Source: Paramecium sonneborni
Taxonomy: Eukaryota; Ciliophora; Oligohymenophorea; Peniculida; Parameciidae
Assembly: GCA_905182985.1 (NCBI GenBank)
Contig: CAJJDN010000017.1
Span: 35,180 to 99,179 of the forward strand
Length of the DNA stretch: 64,000 nucleotides
Reading direction: 5' to 3'
Each line of letters opens with the position of its first letter. Position 1 is the first letter of the stretch. The translations under genes and the position numbers were made by a program. Shown in pieces: positions 1 through 11,194 of this stretch. The notes under the pieces were generated by a model. The model worked only from the letters and a program-made list of their open reading frames with translations. It was not told the origin of the DNA and made no database searches.

Positions 1-1191
1 TCTACTAATCCTCCTATATTAAGATCTTCATTTTCAATTTAAAACATTCCATTAGAATCTCCGTTAAATTCACCCTGTTGTTCATTTGATTACTTTTAAA
101 AAGTAATAATTAATTCGCTATCTTAATTCCTTCCCAAAGTGAGAAGAGAATTTTCTTCAATGTGATGAATCCATATAACATCATTACAACTGATAATTTA
201 TTCATTATCATTTTAGTTACAAAATACAGTTAAAACCCAGGCACTCTAATGTTCTAAGGATATATTGACTTCGCTTGTTTATCCAATAGGCTTTACTTCT
301 TCTTCTTATTTTACTAATTATTATCTATAATATAAAATACAAGTAGTTTATCTTCGAATACTTTGTCCTTTTGCTAAGCTTGCTACTTTCTAAAATTTTT
401 AAATTGTTGGTGTGATCTCTAAAGTATCTTATTATTGTGCTAATTAATCTGTCATTTTTTTAAGTAATTTTAGATTAGGAACAGCATAGATGGATCTATC
501 TTATAAATATTCATATGTATCCATAACACCATATTTAAGAGTAGCTCTTAATTTTGGTTTAATTCCTAAATAAATATGATCACACATAATATAAACACTA
601 TCACCTGCATAAACTTCTGAATTTGATTCTTTTTAATGAACAAAAGCAGGTTATAATTAAAATATTGTTTTTGATGATGGATATTCTACTAATTCTAACC
701 TAAAGTTTTCTTTTTCTTCTTTAGCTTCTTTACTAGATAGAGATAAAAATCGATTAGTTGCAACATGCATAAACTAAATTAAATTATTAAAAGATAAAGG
801 CTTATCTTTGTATTTAGCAGAAACATCTATATTAGATTTATAATCAGCTATAATCTATGATTAATTTATGATCAGTACTTTTGTTTACAGATCTTTGAGT
901 TTCTACATTTATTTTGAACTATCATCTTGCATGGTTTCTTCTTTGAAATTAACAGCCATTTGTAATTTAGATGTAATAAAATCAGGATAAATTCTAAACA
1001 AACTATAGTAGTAGAGTGAACCTGAGGCCATTATATCTGGTGATATTTCAACCAGCTAATTTGATATTTTTTACTATTACCTTTGCATCAGTTTTAACTA
1101 ATCCATCACTATAGACAAATAAGGATTAATTGGCTAGAGGACTTATAGAGATCATTTAACCAAATTTTAAAGACTCACCTTTAATTGACAT
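1..1191 (-). CDS. IP3/ryanodine-receptor family Ca2+ release channel, N-terminal part
   Basis: The 5' part of a long minus-strand gene that runs off the left edge. The start is ATG at 1191, followed by a 25-nt intron (1056-1080). The protein shows the ligand-binding-suppressor and MIR-like layout of inositol-trisphosphate and ryanodine receptors: an opening hydrophobic strand with VYSDGLVKTD, a strand reading FMHVATNRFLSL, then FQLQPAFVHQ, the block AGDSVYIMCDHIYLGI, and later SCNDVIWIHH followed by MFQIENEDLNIGGLV. In this family the region binds or gates the response to IP3 in ER or vesicle Ca2+ stores, and Paramecium has many such channels. The pore lies outside the window, so channel function is inferred. 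It is divergent from the striatin gene, 147 bp away. A distant MIR-only protein is the alternative. Confidence 0.75.
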
Positions 1192-1338
1192 TTTAATTTA
1201 TAAAAAAAATACTAGGTATTATAGTTTAACAAATTAATCTCTAATCAAAACAGCTAAACAAATGAGTTCTTTTTTTATCTCATTTCAGAAAAAAAATTTA
1301 TTTAAATTTATAATTCCCTACTTATCGTTATAATAAGA

Positions 1339-3156
1339 ATGCAAAACTTTAATAGTATGATGGATTTTTTAAAAGGACAGGTATTAGATAGAGAAGAAGA
1401 ATGGAAAAAGGAAAGGTAAGAATATTAAGTAATTATTAACTTTAATAAGGAAAGTCATTAATAACGGAATTAAGAGAATAATTAGAGGATTAAAAAAACA
1501 TAAATAAACAATTAACAGTACGTCTTGAAAGGTTAGAATCAATTAAATATTCCTTTTTACCGAATTCTGAAATAATTAAGTAAATTACTGAGATCATTTA
1601 GGAAATAATCGAATAAAAAACTTCATCATCGAGTTAAGAGTGATATTGGAACATTTTTTAAGAATGATATTCATGATTAAAAATTAATTACCCAACCTAA
1701 TAATGAGAAAATACTATCAAAAGAAAAGAAACCATTATTATTAAAGTAAATTAAGAATAGTTTAAATATAGTTTTTTAAAAGAACTCAAAAATGAAGAAA
1801 ATGATGAAGATGAAGTGTTAAATTAAATTAGCTATCATTCTCCTATAAATTTACAACTATCTTAAACTACAAAAATCAATTAAATATTAATTAATTAAAA
1901 CACATATAATACATGTTAATAAATATCTAAACATCATCATCAAAGAAGCAATAGCAATGGAGCAAATGAATTATTAAATTTTGCAATTTCAAGAAAAAAA
2001 TTAAATTTAGAAACAAGTTAGAATCAATTAGAAAGTATAAGTTTAACAGAAAGAGAGATTGTAGTTGGAAAGGAAATATTTTAAACAAAAGGATAATTAA
2101 GAAGTCATTTAGATGGTGTTAGATCTATTTTATTTTAAAATAATTTTATAGCAACTGCCTCAGAAGATTGTACAATAAAATTATGGAATCTAAATTAAAT
2201 TCATTCTATGAATTCATAAACACATTTAGAGCCTGTTTAAACTATAAGATGTAAATCTATTACATTATATATATAGAACATAACAGGCCAATTTTTACAA
2301 TGACTGCTTATTCTAAAACTCCTTAAATACATCTGTATTCAGCAGGAATAGATGGAACTATTAGAACTTATATAGGATCAGGTGATTAACATTTTTCTTG
2401 GCATGCTCACACTGATGTAATTTGGTCTTTAAAACATCATCCACATGATTTAAGAATATTATCATCATCAGCAGATGGTTCAGTTAAAATGTGGAAATCT
2501 TTAGGAGTATGTTATTAAAATGATTTAATCAAAAAAGGTAATTTAAATCTTGAAATGTTATAAAATCCACTTGCTAATTTTACTTTTAAGAAATCAATGA
2601 CTGGATTATCAATTCCAACAGCAATAGAATGGATATGCAAAGGTTTTAATGAAACTATAATTTGTGGTTATAGTGATACTTTGACGTTTATTGTTTATGA
2701 TGTTACAAGTGTTAAGGCAATTTCATAAATCAGATTTGATTATGATAACTAATTTAATCTCTTTGCTTAGCCGAATAAAATATTATTTAATAATGAACTT
2801 AAATATATTGTATCCGGTCATGATGATAATAAAATAAGATTTATTGATATCAACACCAGCAAAGTTTGTAAGACTCTTATTGGACATACTGATTCTGTAA
2901 CTGATTTATGTTTACTTTCCAAAAATATCTATCAATTAGCAAGTGTAAGTCATGATGGAAGTTTGAGAACATGGGATATCAGAAAATTTCAATGTCTACA
3001 TGAAATACCAGTAAATTATTTAATATATCTACTTAGGCACATAAATAAAAATACGATGAAGGTATTTATACAATAACAAGTAATAATTAATTTGTAGCAA
3101 CTGGAGGAGCAGATGGTATAGTTAAAATTTTTAATTATTCTGATGTCGTTTCATGA
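1339..3156 (+). CDS. Striatin-like WD40 scaffold protein (STRIPAK complex)
   Basis: An N-terminal coiled coil (MMDFLKGQVL, then LTVRLERLESIKYS) is followed by a polar linker and a C-terminal WD40 propeller. Propeller hallmarks include GQLRSHLDGVRSILF, ATASEDCTIKLWNLN, SWHAHTDVIWSL, SSSADGSVKMW and SHDGSLRTWDIRK, ending in GGADGIVKIF. Both the order and the spacing match striatin family members, which scaffold PP2A and GCK kinases in the STRIPAK complex. Short introns occur near 1580, 1748, 2250 and 3015. The first exon-exon junction near 1415 did not resolve cleanly: a 34-nt GTAAG...AAG intron leaves the coiled-coil frame unmatched. The N-terminal 40 residues are therefore uncertain, while the propeller and stop TGA 3154-3156 are secure. 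Confidence 0.85.
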
Positions 3157-3364
3157 TAAACACTTACAAAATGATTTTTCATCATTTTCTGTAATGATTA
3201 TTGTTTCTATAACAATTTTTTATTATTATATGTATAAAATATTGTAAGCTTTTTTATTAAGAATCTTAGATTCATTAAGTTCAATCTAAATAAAACTTCT
3301 TTTTTATCTATGTTTGATAAATAAGAGAGGATCATCTCTAAAAATAGATTATGTTTAATCGTTT

Positions 3365-3390
3365 CTTTATTTATTTATTTATTTATTTTA
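3365..3390. repeat. (ATTT)n microsatellite
   Basis: About six tandem TTTA/ATTT units lie between the convergent ends of the striatin-like gene and the next gene, just downstream of the latter's stop. This is simple sequence, probably in the 3' UTR or spacer, with no function apparent. Confidence 0.8.
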
Positions 3391-3402
3391 AATTAATCAA
3401 AA

Positions 3403-4692
3403 TCATTATGTTTCATATAATAAAAGCCTATATGGTCTAACATCTTCTGAATTATTAACTACAAAATAATTGACATCCACCATTCTATCGCTTTATCTAA
3501 TTTTCCTTGGATTGACTCTTGTCATAAAGATTGCTTAAAAGTGTTTGCGATCAATCTCAATATGTGAAGTATAATTAAGACAAACTTCAAACCTATCTGA
3601 GAAATAAATTCCATTTCCAACCTATACCGCAGAACCATATTCATCATAACACAAATCTGAAGCATATAGATTTCTTTATCCAGGTTGTAAATTATTTCTC
3701 ACTATTGAATTTACATACTCATTAAGAGTACCATGGTACAGAATTCTCCATTCATTAGGGTTACCATCCATTTTTAACCAATCTTCGCTATTTTCATATT
3801 TTGTTACATTTAACCCAAATCCATAACAACCTATTGGAAAATAATAATCATATTTATGATCAGGAGGTCCTCTCTCTTCTTTTTCATGAAAACCCTCCCA
3901 ACTCATATTATAAATAGGATTAAAATCATCAGAGGAAATGGTAACATCTGTTTATGCTTAATCAAAATATTTTACAAATTCAATATTACCATTACAATAA
4001 TTGTCTAAAAATTCTTTTATTAATGGATTAACTTTAATCATTTTTTTGATGTAATCCAAATTTTTCCCTTATAATTTAAAATCAATTTCAAAACTTCCCT
4101 TTTACACTCCTAAAATTTCAATTTTATCAATTGGAATCTAAAATAATTTTGATATATCTTCTTTAAATTTTAATAGGTGTTGTTATAATAATTTATTGTC
4201 ATTCACAATTTTATCATAATCGAGATTTTTGTTTCTAATTTTAAGACAAGTTTAATCTGAGCCATGTGCTCCTATAATTGAATTTAATCCAAATGAATAT
4301 TCTTTACTTGAATATAATAATTCTCTATTTTAATCTCGTAATAATTATTCTTTTAAAACATATAACAGCACATCTGGATTTGAAACTTCAATATTCTATT
4401 TTACATGAGGAATTTATTTAACTTCACCTAAAGCCTTTAATTCTCTTAATAGTTATTTTTAATATTAATGCTTATAGTATTATTTCTTATTATTTGTAAG
4501 TTTATTTGTATTTCTAATTTCTTAGTTTAAAGTCAATATTTATTCTTTAATAGGTTATTTGAGAATTTATTATGATATCGATATGTATTTTTCAATATGT
4601 GATATCGATATTTATTTTTCAATATCTGATAGTTGATATTTTTACTATTCAGAGTTCTATTTTTCCTTTATCGAAGATAACAATTAATTCAT
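3403..4692 (-). CDS. Protein with PARP-like HGT...GIY domain (unknown function)
   Basis: 430 codons with no intron needed; start ATG at 4692, stop TGA 3403-3405. The N-terminus is built from a short repeat (IEKxISIS) encoded by a 27-bp tandem duplication. A middle region contains IEILGVQKGSFEIDF. The C-terminal 150 residues carry WRILYHGTLNEYVNSIV, then NNLQPG, and about 30 residues later VGNGIYFSD. The H-G-T, L-x-P-G and G-x-GIY spacing recalls the catalytic fold of poly/mono-ADP-ribosyltransferases (HGT and Y motifs). A conserved catalytic Glu was not identified, so transferase activity is not claimed. Proteins with this tail recur in protists and fungi as uncharacterised families. The alternative is an unrelated fold with a similar motif. 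Confidence 0.7.
4574..4627 (-). repeat. 27-bp tandem repeat inside a coding N-terminus
   Basis: Two 27-bp units (4574-4600 and 4601-4627) differ at only two positions, and a more diverged third copy follows to about 4645. Each contains the palindrome GATATCGATAT. The unit is exactly nine codons, so it lengthens the neighbouring protein in frame as an IEK-x-ISIS repeat. Confidence 0.8.
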
Positions 4693-6262
4693 TTTATAAA
4701 TATTAATAATATATGTTTAATAGATATATTATAGTCTTATATGGTTAATAGATATATTATATTCTAAAGTTTTAAATTATGTATTATTAAATAATAAAAA
4801 TGATGAGGTTGGAAATTATTTGATCTAATAGTACTATCTATAGGTTTAAAATGGTTTTGTAGTGTCGTGTTTTTTCCAAATAATTTACTATTACTTTAAA
4901 TCTTAATACATATAATATAAAATTGAAACAACCTCAATTTTAAAACTAGAGGAATACCATTCAAAAATATCCAATTCTTTGATTTAATTTCCATAAGATG
5001 ATAATTCAGTGTAGTGATAAAATATATTAAATGTTATATTGGAATTAAAATTAGCTAAATTCTTTATTAGTTTAGGAGCTTTATATTTTTATTTTAACAG
5101 TTTTATTATATTAATTTGTTATTGATCATCAAAATAAATTTAAACGAAAAAAAAATGATCTTAATTTCATCAAAATTGTTGATGGTTTATTTCTAAAAGC
5201 AAATGAATAATAGATTTTTATTCCTTTGAAATATTGATTGAAATTTAAGTCTTAAAGGATTAGAGTTGCTAATGATATCTTTATTAATCTAGATTATTAT
5301 TTTCTTATGAATACTAAAATGCCTCTAGGTTGTGAATTAGCATTTTAATTAATATATATTAAATTCACATTAATAGCAATTGGAGGAAAAATCGGTTTTA
5401 ACAAAAAAAAGAGAGAAGTCTTGGTTTTTATCAAAATCTCTATTAAATATTGAAGTTGATTTAAGAATTTTAGCTTTAGCTATTTATATGATTCCTTTAA
5501 TGGAGAATAAAATATTTTGTATTTTTATTTTATTAATAAGAGAAACAATATAGATATTAATAAAAATCATTCAAAAAATGCTTGAATGAAATATTATAGA
5601 GCTTGTTACACTTTTTTCTTAATCTTCAGAATAATTATCTTATGAAGGAATGTACTACTAAGTATCACAGTACTTAGCATATATTTCTTCATCCATAGAT
5701 TTATAATTAGATTTAAACAAATAGTTAATCTACTATGAGAACTATTTCTATCATAATTTAAAAAGATTTATACTTTGATTTATTTTTTGGTAAATTTAAA
5801 TTCAGTATGTTATTAAAAATATGAGTGTATCATGTTTAAATCTCCTAAAAAATTATGATATAATTTTTGAAATAATTCTAAACTTTCTTAATTCCATTTT
5901 GATCTTTTTATATTAGATTTTTATTTATGAATTTTACTACTTTCCTACATTATTTGTTTAACTAATGACTTAATTAATTAGCTTTTATTTTGTAAATTGC
6001 TTTCCTAATCAATATTCTCACTTTAATTATTTTTCATCAAAATCAATAATACAAAATTGCTAATTCAATTCTTAATCATCAATAAAATAAAGAAAGAATT
6101 AATTATTATAAAATAAAATTAAGAAAGACTTTAATCATTATAAAATAAAGTATAAAATTTAGAGATAAATATTAAGATATCTTTCATTTGTTAAGCTCTG
6201 GAATACAAATGAAGGTTTTGTTAAGTAAGATTTTATAAGATATTTTAATTATATAAACACAA
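4693..6262. other. Gene-free AT-rich stretch
   Basis: About 1.57 kb between two minus-strand genes. On both strands TGA interrupts all frames often. The longest readable piece (about 5320-5450, plus strand) is short and shows no domain. Imperfect inverted repeats are visible near 4803-4830 and 4875-4940 (GAGGTTG against CAACCTC, AAATTATTTG against CAAATAATTT). Nothing here is supported as a gene; it could be spacer or decayed sequence. Confidence 0.5.
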
Positions 6263-7433
6263 TCATATTCCAATGAATAAAATGATCATTAGAATTTATT
6301 CTATATGTAAATTACTAGATATTCTACTTTTAGCTAAAAGTAATAGTTATTCACAAATAAAGTTGATCTCCTATTAAGATTGTGGTACCATATGTTTTTC
6401 TAAGACTTTTGAAATATCAATAGTATCAATTAATTCGAATAATTGACTATTACCAACTATAATATATCCCTATTAATTTAGTTGTTATTCTGTAGTATCT
6501 GGCTGACAGGTAATACCTATATGATGCCAGTTATTATATCCTATACATCTAGTCAATTGAATTCCTTAAGTTTTATTTTATTTAAGCCATATCTTTAAAG
6601 GGCCTGATTTTACATAGTTGATGTATTCTTATTCAATTTCTCCACCATGACTTAGTATTCTTTATTGTTCAGACATTTTTTCGATTGAATGAACAGTATT
6701 TAGTTATTTAAATACGAAATTATTTTTTTATATAAAGAAATACATAACTTTGCTTTCTCCTAAGTTTGAACAAATTAATTTCATATCAGATATCATTATA
6801 CAAAGTGCCTAAGATCCACTCTAAGATGAGTCTATTTCTTAAGATTATTTCTAATTATATAATAAGTAAAATTACTAAACTTTTATGAATATCTGAAAAG
6901 AGTTCTTCAAAAAAAAGATTTATTTAAACATTTTTTTACAAAACTACATCAATAAGATTATTATTATTAAGTTTTTCAATTATCTTATGATTAACAAATT
7001 AAGAACATTCCTTTCCAAACCTACCATGACCTTCACATAAAACGAATAAATTGATATTATCTTTTTAAATTACTTATGTGGAACAATGAACACTATGATG
7101 AGTATTTTATTTTTATAAATGAATTTCTTTAAAGACAGAAAATTTAAGAGATACTTTTTCGGTTTATTTATTTAAAGGAGGCTTTTTAAATTCTGAATGA
7201 AATCTCGTAGTTCTAAATCCATGTGTATTATCAAATGGTTTGTTATTTATTTTAGGACTTAATATAGGATTGAGAGGTCTCCTTAGATTATCAGCAAATC
7301 TTGGAGATCCAATTTATTATGTTGGAGATAAACTTGTAAATGAATTTTTCTGACTTGATTAATAATTACCTTTAACTTATAAAACTAATGGTTTTATTTT
7401 AAAGCCTTTTCCCTAAGTTGTATTACGATTCAT
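6263..7433 (-). CDS. PP2C-like protein lacking the metal-binding residues (pseudophosphatase)
   Basis: 382 codons after removing one 25-nt intron (GTAATTTTAC...TAATTAG, near 6862). The order of PP2C motifs is recognisable: LFVLCEGHGRFGKECSQFV in place of xxDGHGG, then SGSQALCIMI, ICSNLGESKVMYF in place of xxxGDSR, EQQRILSHGGEIEQ, LTRCIGYNNW in place of the SRxxGD motif, and YIIVGNSQLFELI in place of the xxxSDGLWD motif. Every Asp that coordinates Mn/Mg in the family is replaced (DGHG to EGHG, GD to GY, SDG to GNS). The fold is therefore probably kept but catalysis lost, giving a regulatory or scaffolding role. The first ~100 residues are basic and unstructured. Confidence 0.7.
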
Positions 7434-7488
7434 TAAAATATATTTACAAAATATTCAATATGATTAATCACAATTAAATTCATTAGAA

Positions 7489-8270
7489 TCACCATACTTT
7501 TAACCATTAATTTTCTATAATATTAACAATTCTTAATGATGGATTCACAACAACATACATTACATTTTATGGATGATCTGAATTGTATGAATTCTCCAAT
7601 TTCTTTATATCATATGCATAAGAATCTATATAAATTTCATCCTTATCTGCATATTTTCGAGCACTATTATTAATATTATATAATACTTTACAGTATTTTT
7701 ATATAAATACTTTGTCCAATCTAAATATGCTTAAATTTGATCTTCATATTAACAAAGTTATCCTCCAAGAACTAAAATTTAAAATAATCTTAATAATAAT
7801 TCTTATCTATCTGCTTCATTAAATACACAATATTATTCACAATCTTCCATTACTAATGCTTTTCGTAATTCATCTGCTATTTAAATATTTTCAAATTATT
7901 CTTCAAAACATTATTTGATATGCCCTTTTACAACAATTCTATCTTCTGTTAATTTATCAAATAAATCCAATTTAATTGATTTACAAGTTAAAGGTTAAAA
8001 TTTAATTTGTGAAAGCAATACATTTTATTTAAATGATACATAATGTAATGATCCTCTTACATCCTTTGAATTGAATAAATCTAACAAAAATTGATTAGGA
8101 TTTAAATGATCAAATTTGATATCAAATAAGAATGTATTTACTTTCAAACTATGTTATAATCCCCATTTTAATAAAATTTCTAAAAACTTTTTATCTTCAA
8201 AAATAGTATTTTCTTATCTAAAAAATGAGTAACTCTAATTTGTAACTTAATTGTCTGATTCAATTTACAT
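7489..8270 (-). CDS. CFAP300: CFAP300 (C11orf70) homologue, dynein-arm assembly factor
   Basis: 253 codons after removing a 23-nt intron near 7670. The protein is collinear with human CFAP300. An N-terminal FLEILLKWGLQHSLKVNTFLF matches the region where the human protein has its RLRQW helix. The diagnostic middle has GHIKQCF, ADELRKALVMEDCEQY, ADRQELLLRLF and LGGQLCQYEDQIQAYL. The C-terminal strand block has IYIDSYAYDI and NVMYVVVNPSLRIV. The human protein works in the cytoplasm in preassembly and transport of ciliary dynein arms, and its loss causes primary ciliary dyskinesia. The same role is likely in a heavily ciliated cell. It lies only 16 bp from the next gene, which is divergent, suggesting a shared promoter region. 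Confidence 0.88.
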
Positions 8271-8286
8271 TATAAATAATAATATA

Positions 8287-8897
8287 ATGTATTCTTATAT
8301 GAATTGGGATGGATTAAAACCTTAGAAATGGAGAGATAAAGGAAGAAAGAAATTTGAATAATAAGCATTAGAAATAATTACTCCTAGAGAAAGTGATGTA
8401 TTCAATAGTTAAATTGAATCTAAATCCATACGACCTTAAATATAAAATTAATTAGAAATATACAAAACTCCAATATGGAAATAATCACTTAATAATTAAG
8501 AATCAAATAGATTAGAGAAGTTTTATTCAGAACCTAATTTACGAAAATAATTCGAACCATTAAATAGATAAATATATTTTGAAAGAAAACATTTGCGTTA
8601 AGAAAAAGATGGTCATTTAGAAGATATAGATTATGGCATAAAAACATTTGATGTAAATTATTATAATAGATATTTAAGGTAGCAAATAAAGAAACTAATT
8701 AAGGTTATATTTTAGAAGATGAAATGTAAAGAAAAATAAGAGTAAATGATCATAGAAATGGAATAGGAACACATTTTTTAGGAGATAAAGCTTACCATAT
8801 TCCTGAATATAGTTCAAATTTTTATAAACATCCTGACGGTGCGATTCCTGGTTCTAATATATAATATCGACATTAATTTAAATAATTATCTAAATGA
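8287..8897 (+). CDS. Unknown ciliate protein, 194 aa
   Basis: 195 codons after removal of a 26-nt intron near 8654-8679; an alternative 17-nt splice keeps the same frame. It is rich in Gln, Lys and Tyr. The C-terminus has a conserved-looking stretch with FLGDKAYHIPEYSSNFYKH and GAIPGSN, which could be a short binding motif. I recognise no domain. The stop codon overlaps the first possible ATG of the next gene (ATGA). It shares a 16-bp intergenic space with the divergent CFAP300 gene, which hints at co-expression but does not prove a ciliary role. Confidence 0.65.
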
Positions 8898-11133
8898 AAA
8901 GCAAATCTCAAATATTTTAACATGCTGTTCATATTATCTCAGCTTCTAATATTTTGTAAAAGATGGGAAATCAACCTCAAGATATCTCGAAAATAAAATA
9001 AGTTTTATAAAAAGATTATTTATCTAGAACTGAATAAGACTTTTTATTAATTATAGAGTATATGTCTTGTTTTCAATATTTTGAAAAAATCAAAGCCAAA
9101 TACAATGCTGATTTTATGAAACACTTATGTAAACATCTATATTTAAAAACATTTGGACCAAACTAAAATATATCAGTTAATAGAACAACTTATATTATAT
9201 TAAGTGGTAGAGTTTTAGTAACATAAGAACTTGATGCAACAAAACCAAAAACTTTTACTGATATTTCTGATATACAATAATATTCTTAAGTGTCTGAAAT
9301 GACATTTGGATAATCATTCAATGAATTTGGATTATAAGATGTTTAGAAATCTACAGCAATGACAATAAGATAAACAGATTTAGCATGTTTAGATTTTAAA
9401 TTTATTATTGAATTAAACTCAAATATCAAATCTACAGAAAACAATGAAAAAATTACATTTCTAAAATAATTAACATATATTTAGTAATTCTCTGAGAATG
9501 AAATTAAATATTTTTCTTATAAATTAGAAGTTATCAAACCATAAAAAAATGAAACAATATATTTAGAAGGTGATGAATATTGTGATTGGATATATTTTGT
9601 TTTTAAAGGAGAATTTTCACTTACAAAAAGAGACAATTCATAATATGAACATTAATTAACTAGATTGATAGAGGGAGAAATATTTGGAGAAGAGACTTTT
9701 TTAAATTATGAGAAAAGATTTTTTAGTGTTAAATGTCTTTGTGATTCTGCTATGTTGTTTAGAATTTCTAATGTTGAACTAGAAAAAAAAGTTTGGTAAA
9801 GAGAATCAAGAAATATACTATTTTTACTAATTGGAGAAAAATGGTTATTTAGATTAAAAAGACTCGTTGAATTATCTAAATAACCTATAGATGTTTAAGA
9901 AATTAAATCACATTTATCATATTTAGAAGAAATTAGTTCTTGTAACTTATAATTTTAGTTTCAGGAAAACGAATTTAATCCATAAAATATAAATAAAAAT
10001 TCAAGATTAAAATAAGGATCAAGATTATAAAAAAATATTATACTTCCTACATCATTAATTATTTAAAATTCTTAATAATTAAATTAATTTTTTAAACATT
10101 AAACTTGTAAAGCCTAAAATTTTAATAAAAATATTTCTTTTGATAAAACTCATACTAATACATCTACTAAATTGGCTGATAATTATCCTAAAAATAATGA
10201 ACTCTAACCAAAAAGAAGAGTTTTATAGAAAATTATTAGTCCAAATATAAAAAGTACTAAAATATCCTCACATAATAATATTACTATTTCAACAAAAGAA
10301 TAACCAGGTATGTAATTAGAGAATTTTGAAAAGACTTAAAATGTATTAAATGATGAATTAATTAATTGGGGAGGTAATTCAAGTAGAAGAAATTAAGAAC
10401 TAAAAGAATAATTTTATTCTGCCATAAAAAGTTATGCTTCTCATGTTAAATATTAAAATTTAAACTTTATTGAAGCATCTTCAAATTATTCATAACAATT
10501 AAATAGTGAATATGAATTGTTAATGAAAAAATAATAAGAAAATATTGGCAATTTTTTTGAACTTGAACCAAGAAGCAAAACAGATAATTAATTAAGAAAA
10601 GATTACTTTTTAAAATAATTAAAAAAAATGCAAAAAAGATTATAAGTACTTTAAATGATTGCTAAAGGTTACATTACTTGTAAATATAATTAGTGTGTAA
10701 ATGAAGAAGGAGAGATTGTAGATATAATTGAAAAGGCTTCAAAAGATGATGCTTATGAAATAAAAGATGGAAAGAAATAGCTTAAATTTAATTTTGTTAC
10801 TTCCATCAATTATAAACCTATAGAAAAACCAGTATTTATAAATTAATGTTCTAGAAATTTAAAGATTTTGATCAATAAATTGTAGAATAAGAAGAATAAA
10901 TTAGAGTCATTTCTGATATAGTATCTGGTAAACTTGATCCTGAGTAAGCACCCTCTGTTAATGAAGAATATAATAAATAAATGTCAATGAGAAAAAAAGC
11001 TAGTGAAGTTATTTAAATTCCAACTTTAGTGAAAACCTTCAGTTCAAAACTTAGAATTTCATCTGCTACATTTAAAAAAGATTTATCTAAAAATATCTTC
11101 TCGAATGCTATAAAAATTAGGAAGATGACATGA
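8894..11133 (+). CDS. Cyclic-nucleotide-binding-domain protein
   Basis: 739 codons after removing a 23-nt intron (GTATTTATAA...TTCTAG, near 10831). Two cNMP-binding-like folds are visible in the first ~330 residues. The first has ISVNRTTYIILSGRVLVT. The second has NETIYLEGDEYCDWIYFVF, FKGEFSLTKR and LIEGEIFGEETF. The phosphate-binding cassette is partly kept (GEIFGEE), but the Arg-Ala/Thr pair that grips the cyclic phosphate is replaced by KRFFSVK. Ligand binding may thus be lost or altered. The rest is a Q/N-rich tail with no enzymatic domain. The first ATG overlaps the stop of the previous gene; a second in-frame ATG at 8963 would leave a normal spacer and may be the true start. Confidence 0.75.
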
Positions 11134-11194
11134 AATCCTATAAAATATAAATAGATAATAAGTTTAAAATTTATCTAAAATAATATGTATTGTC

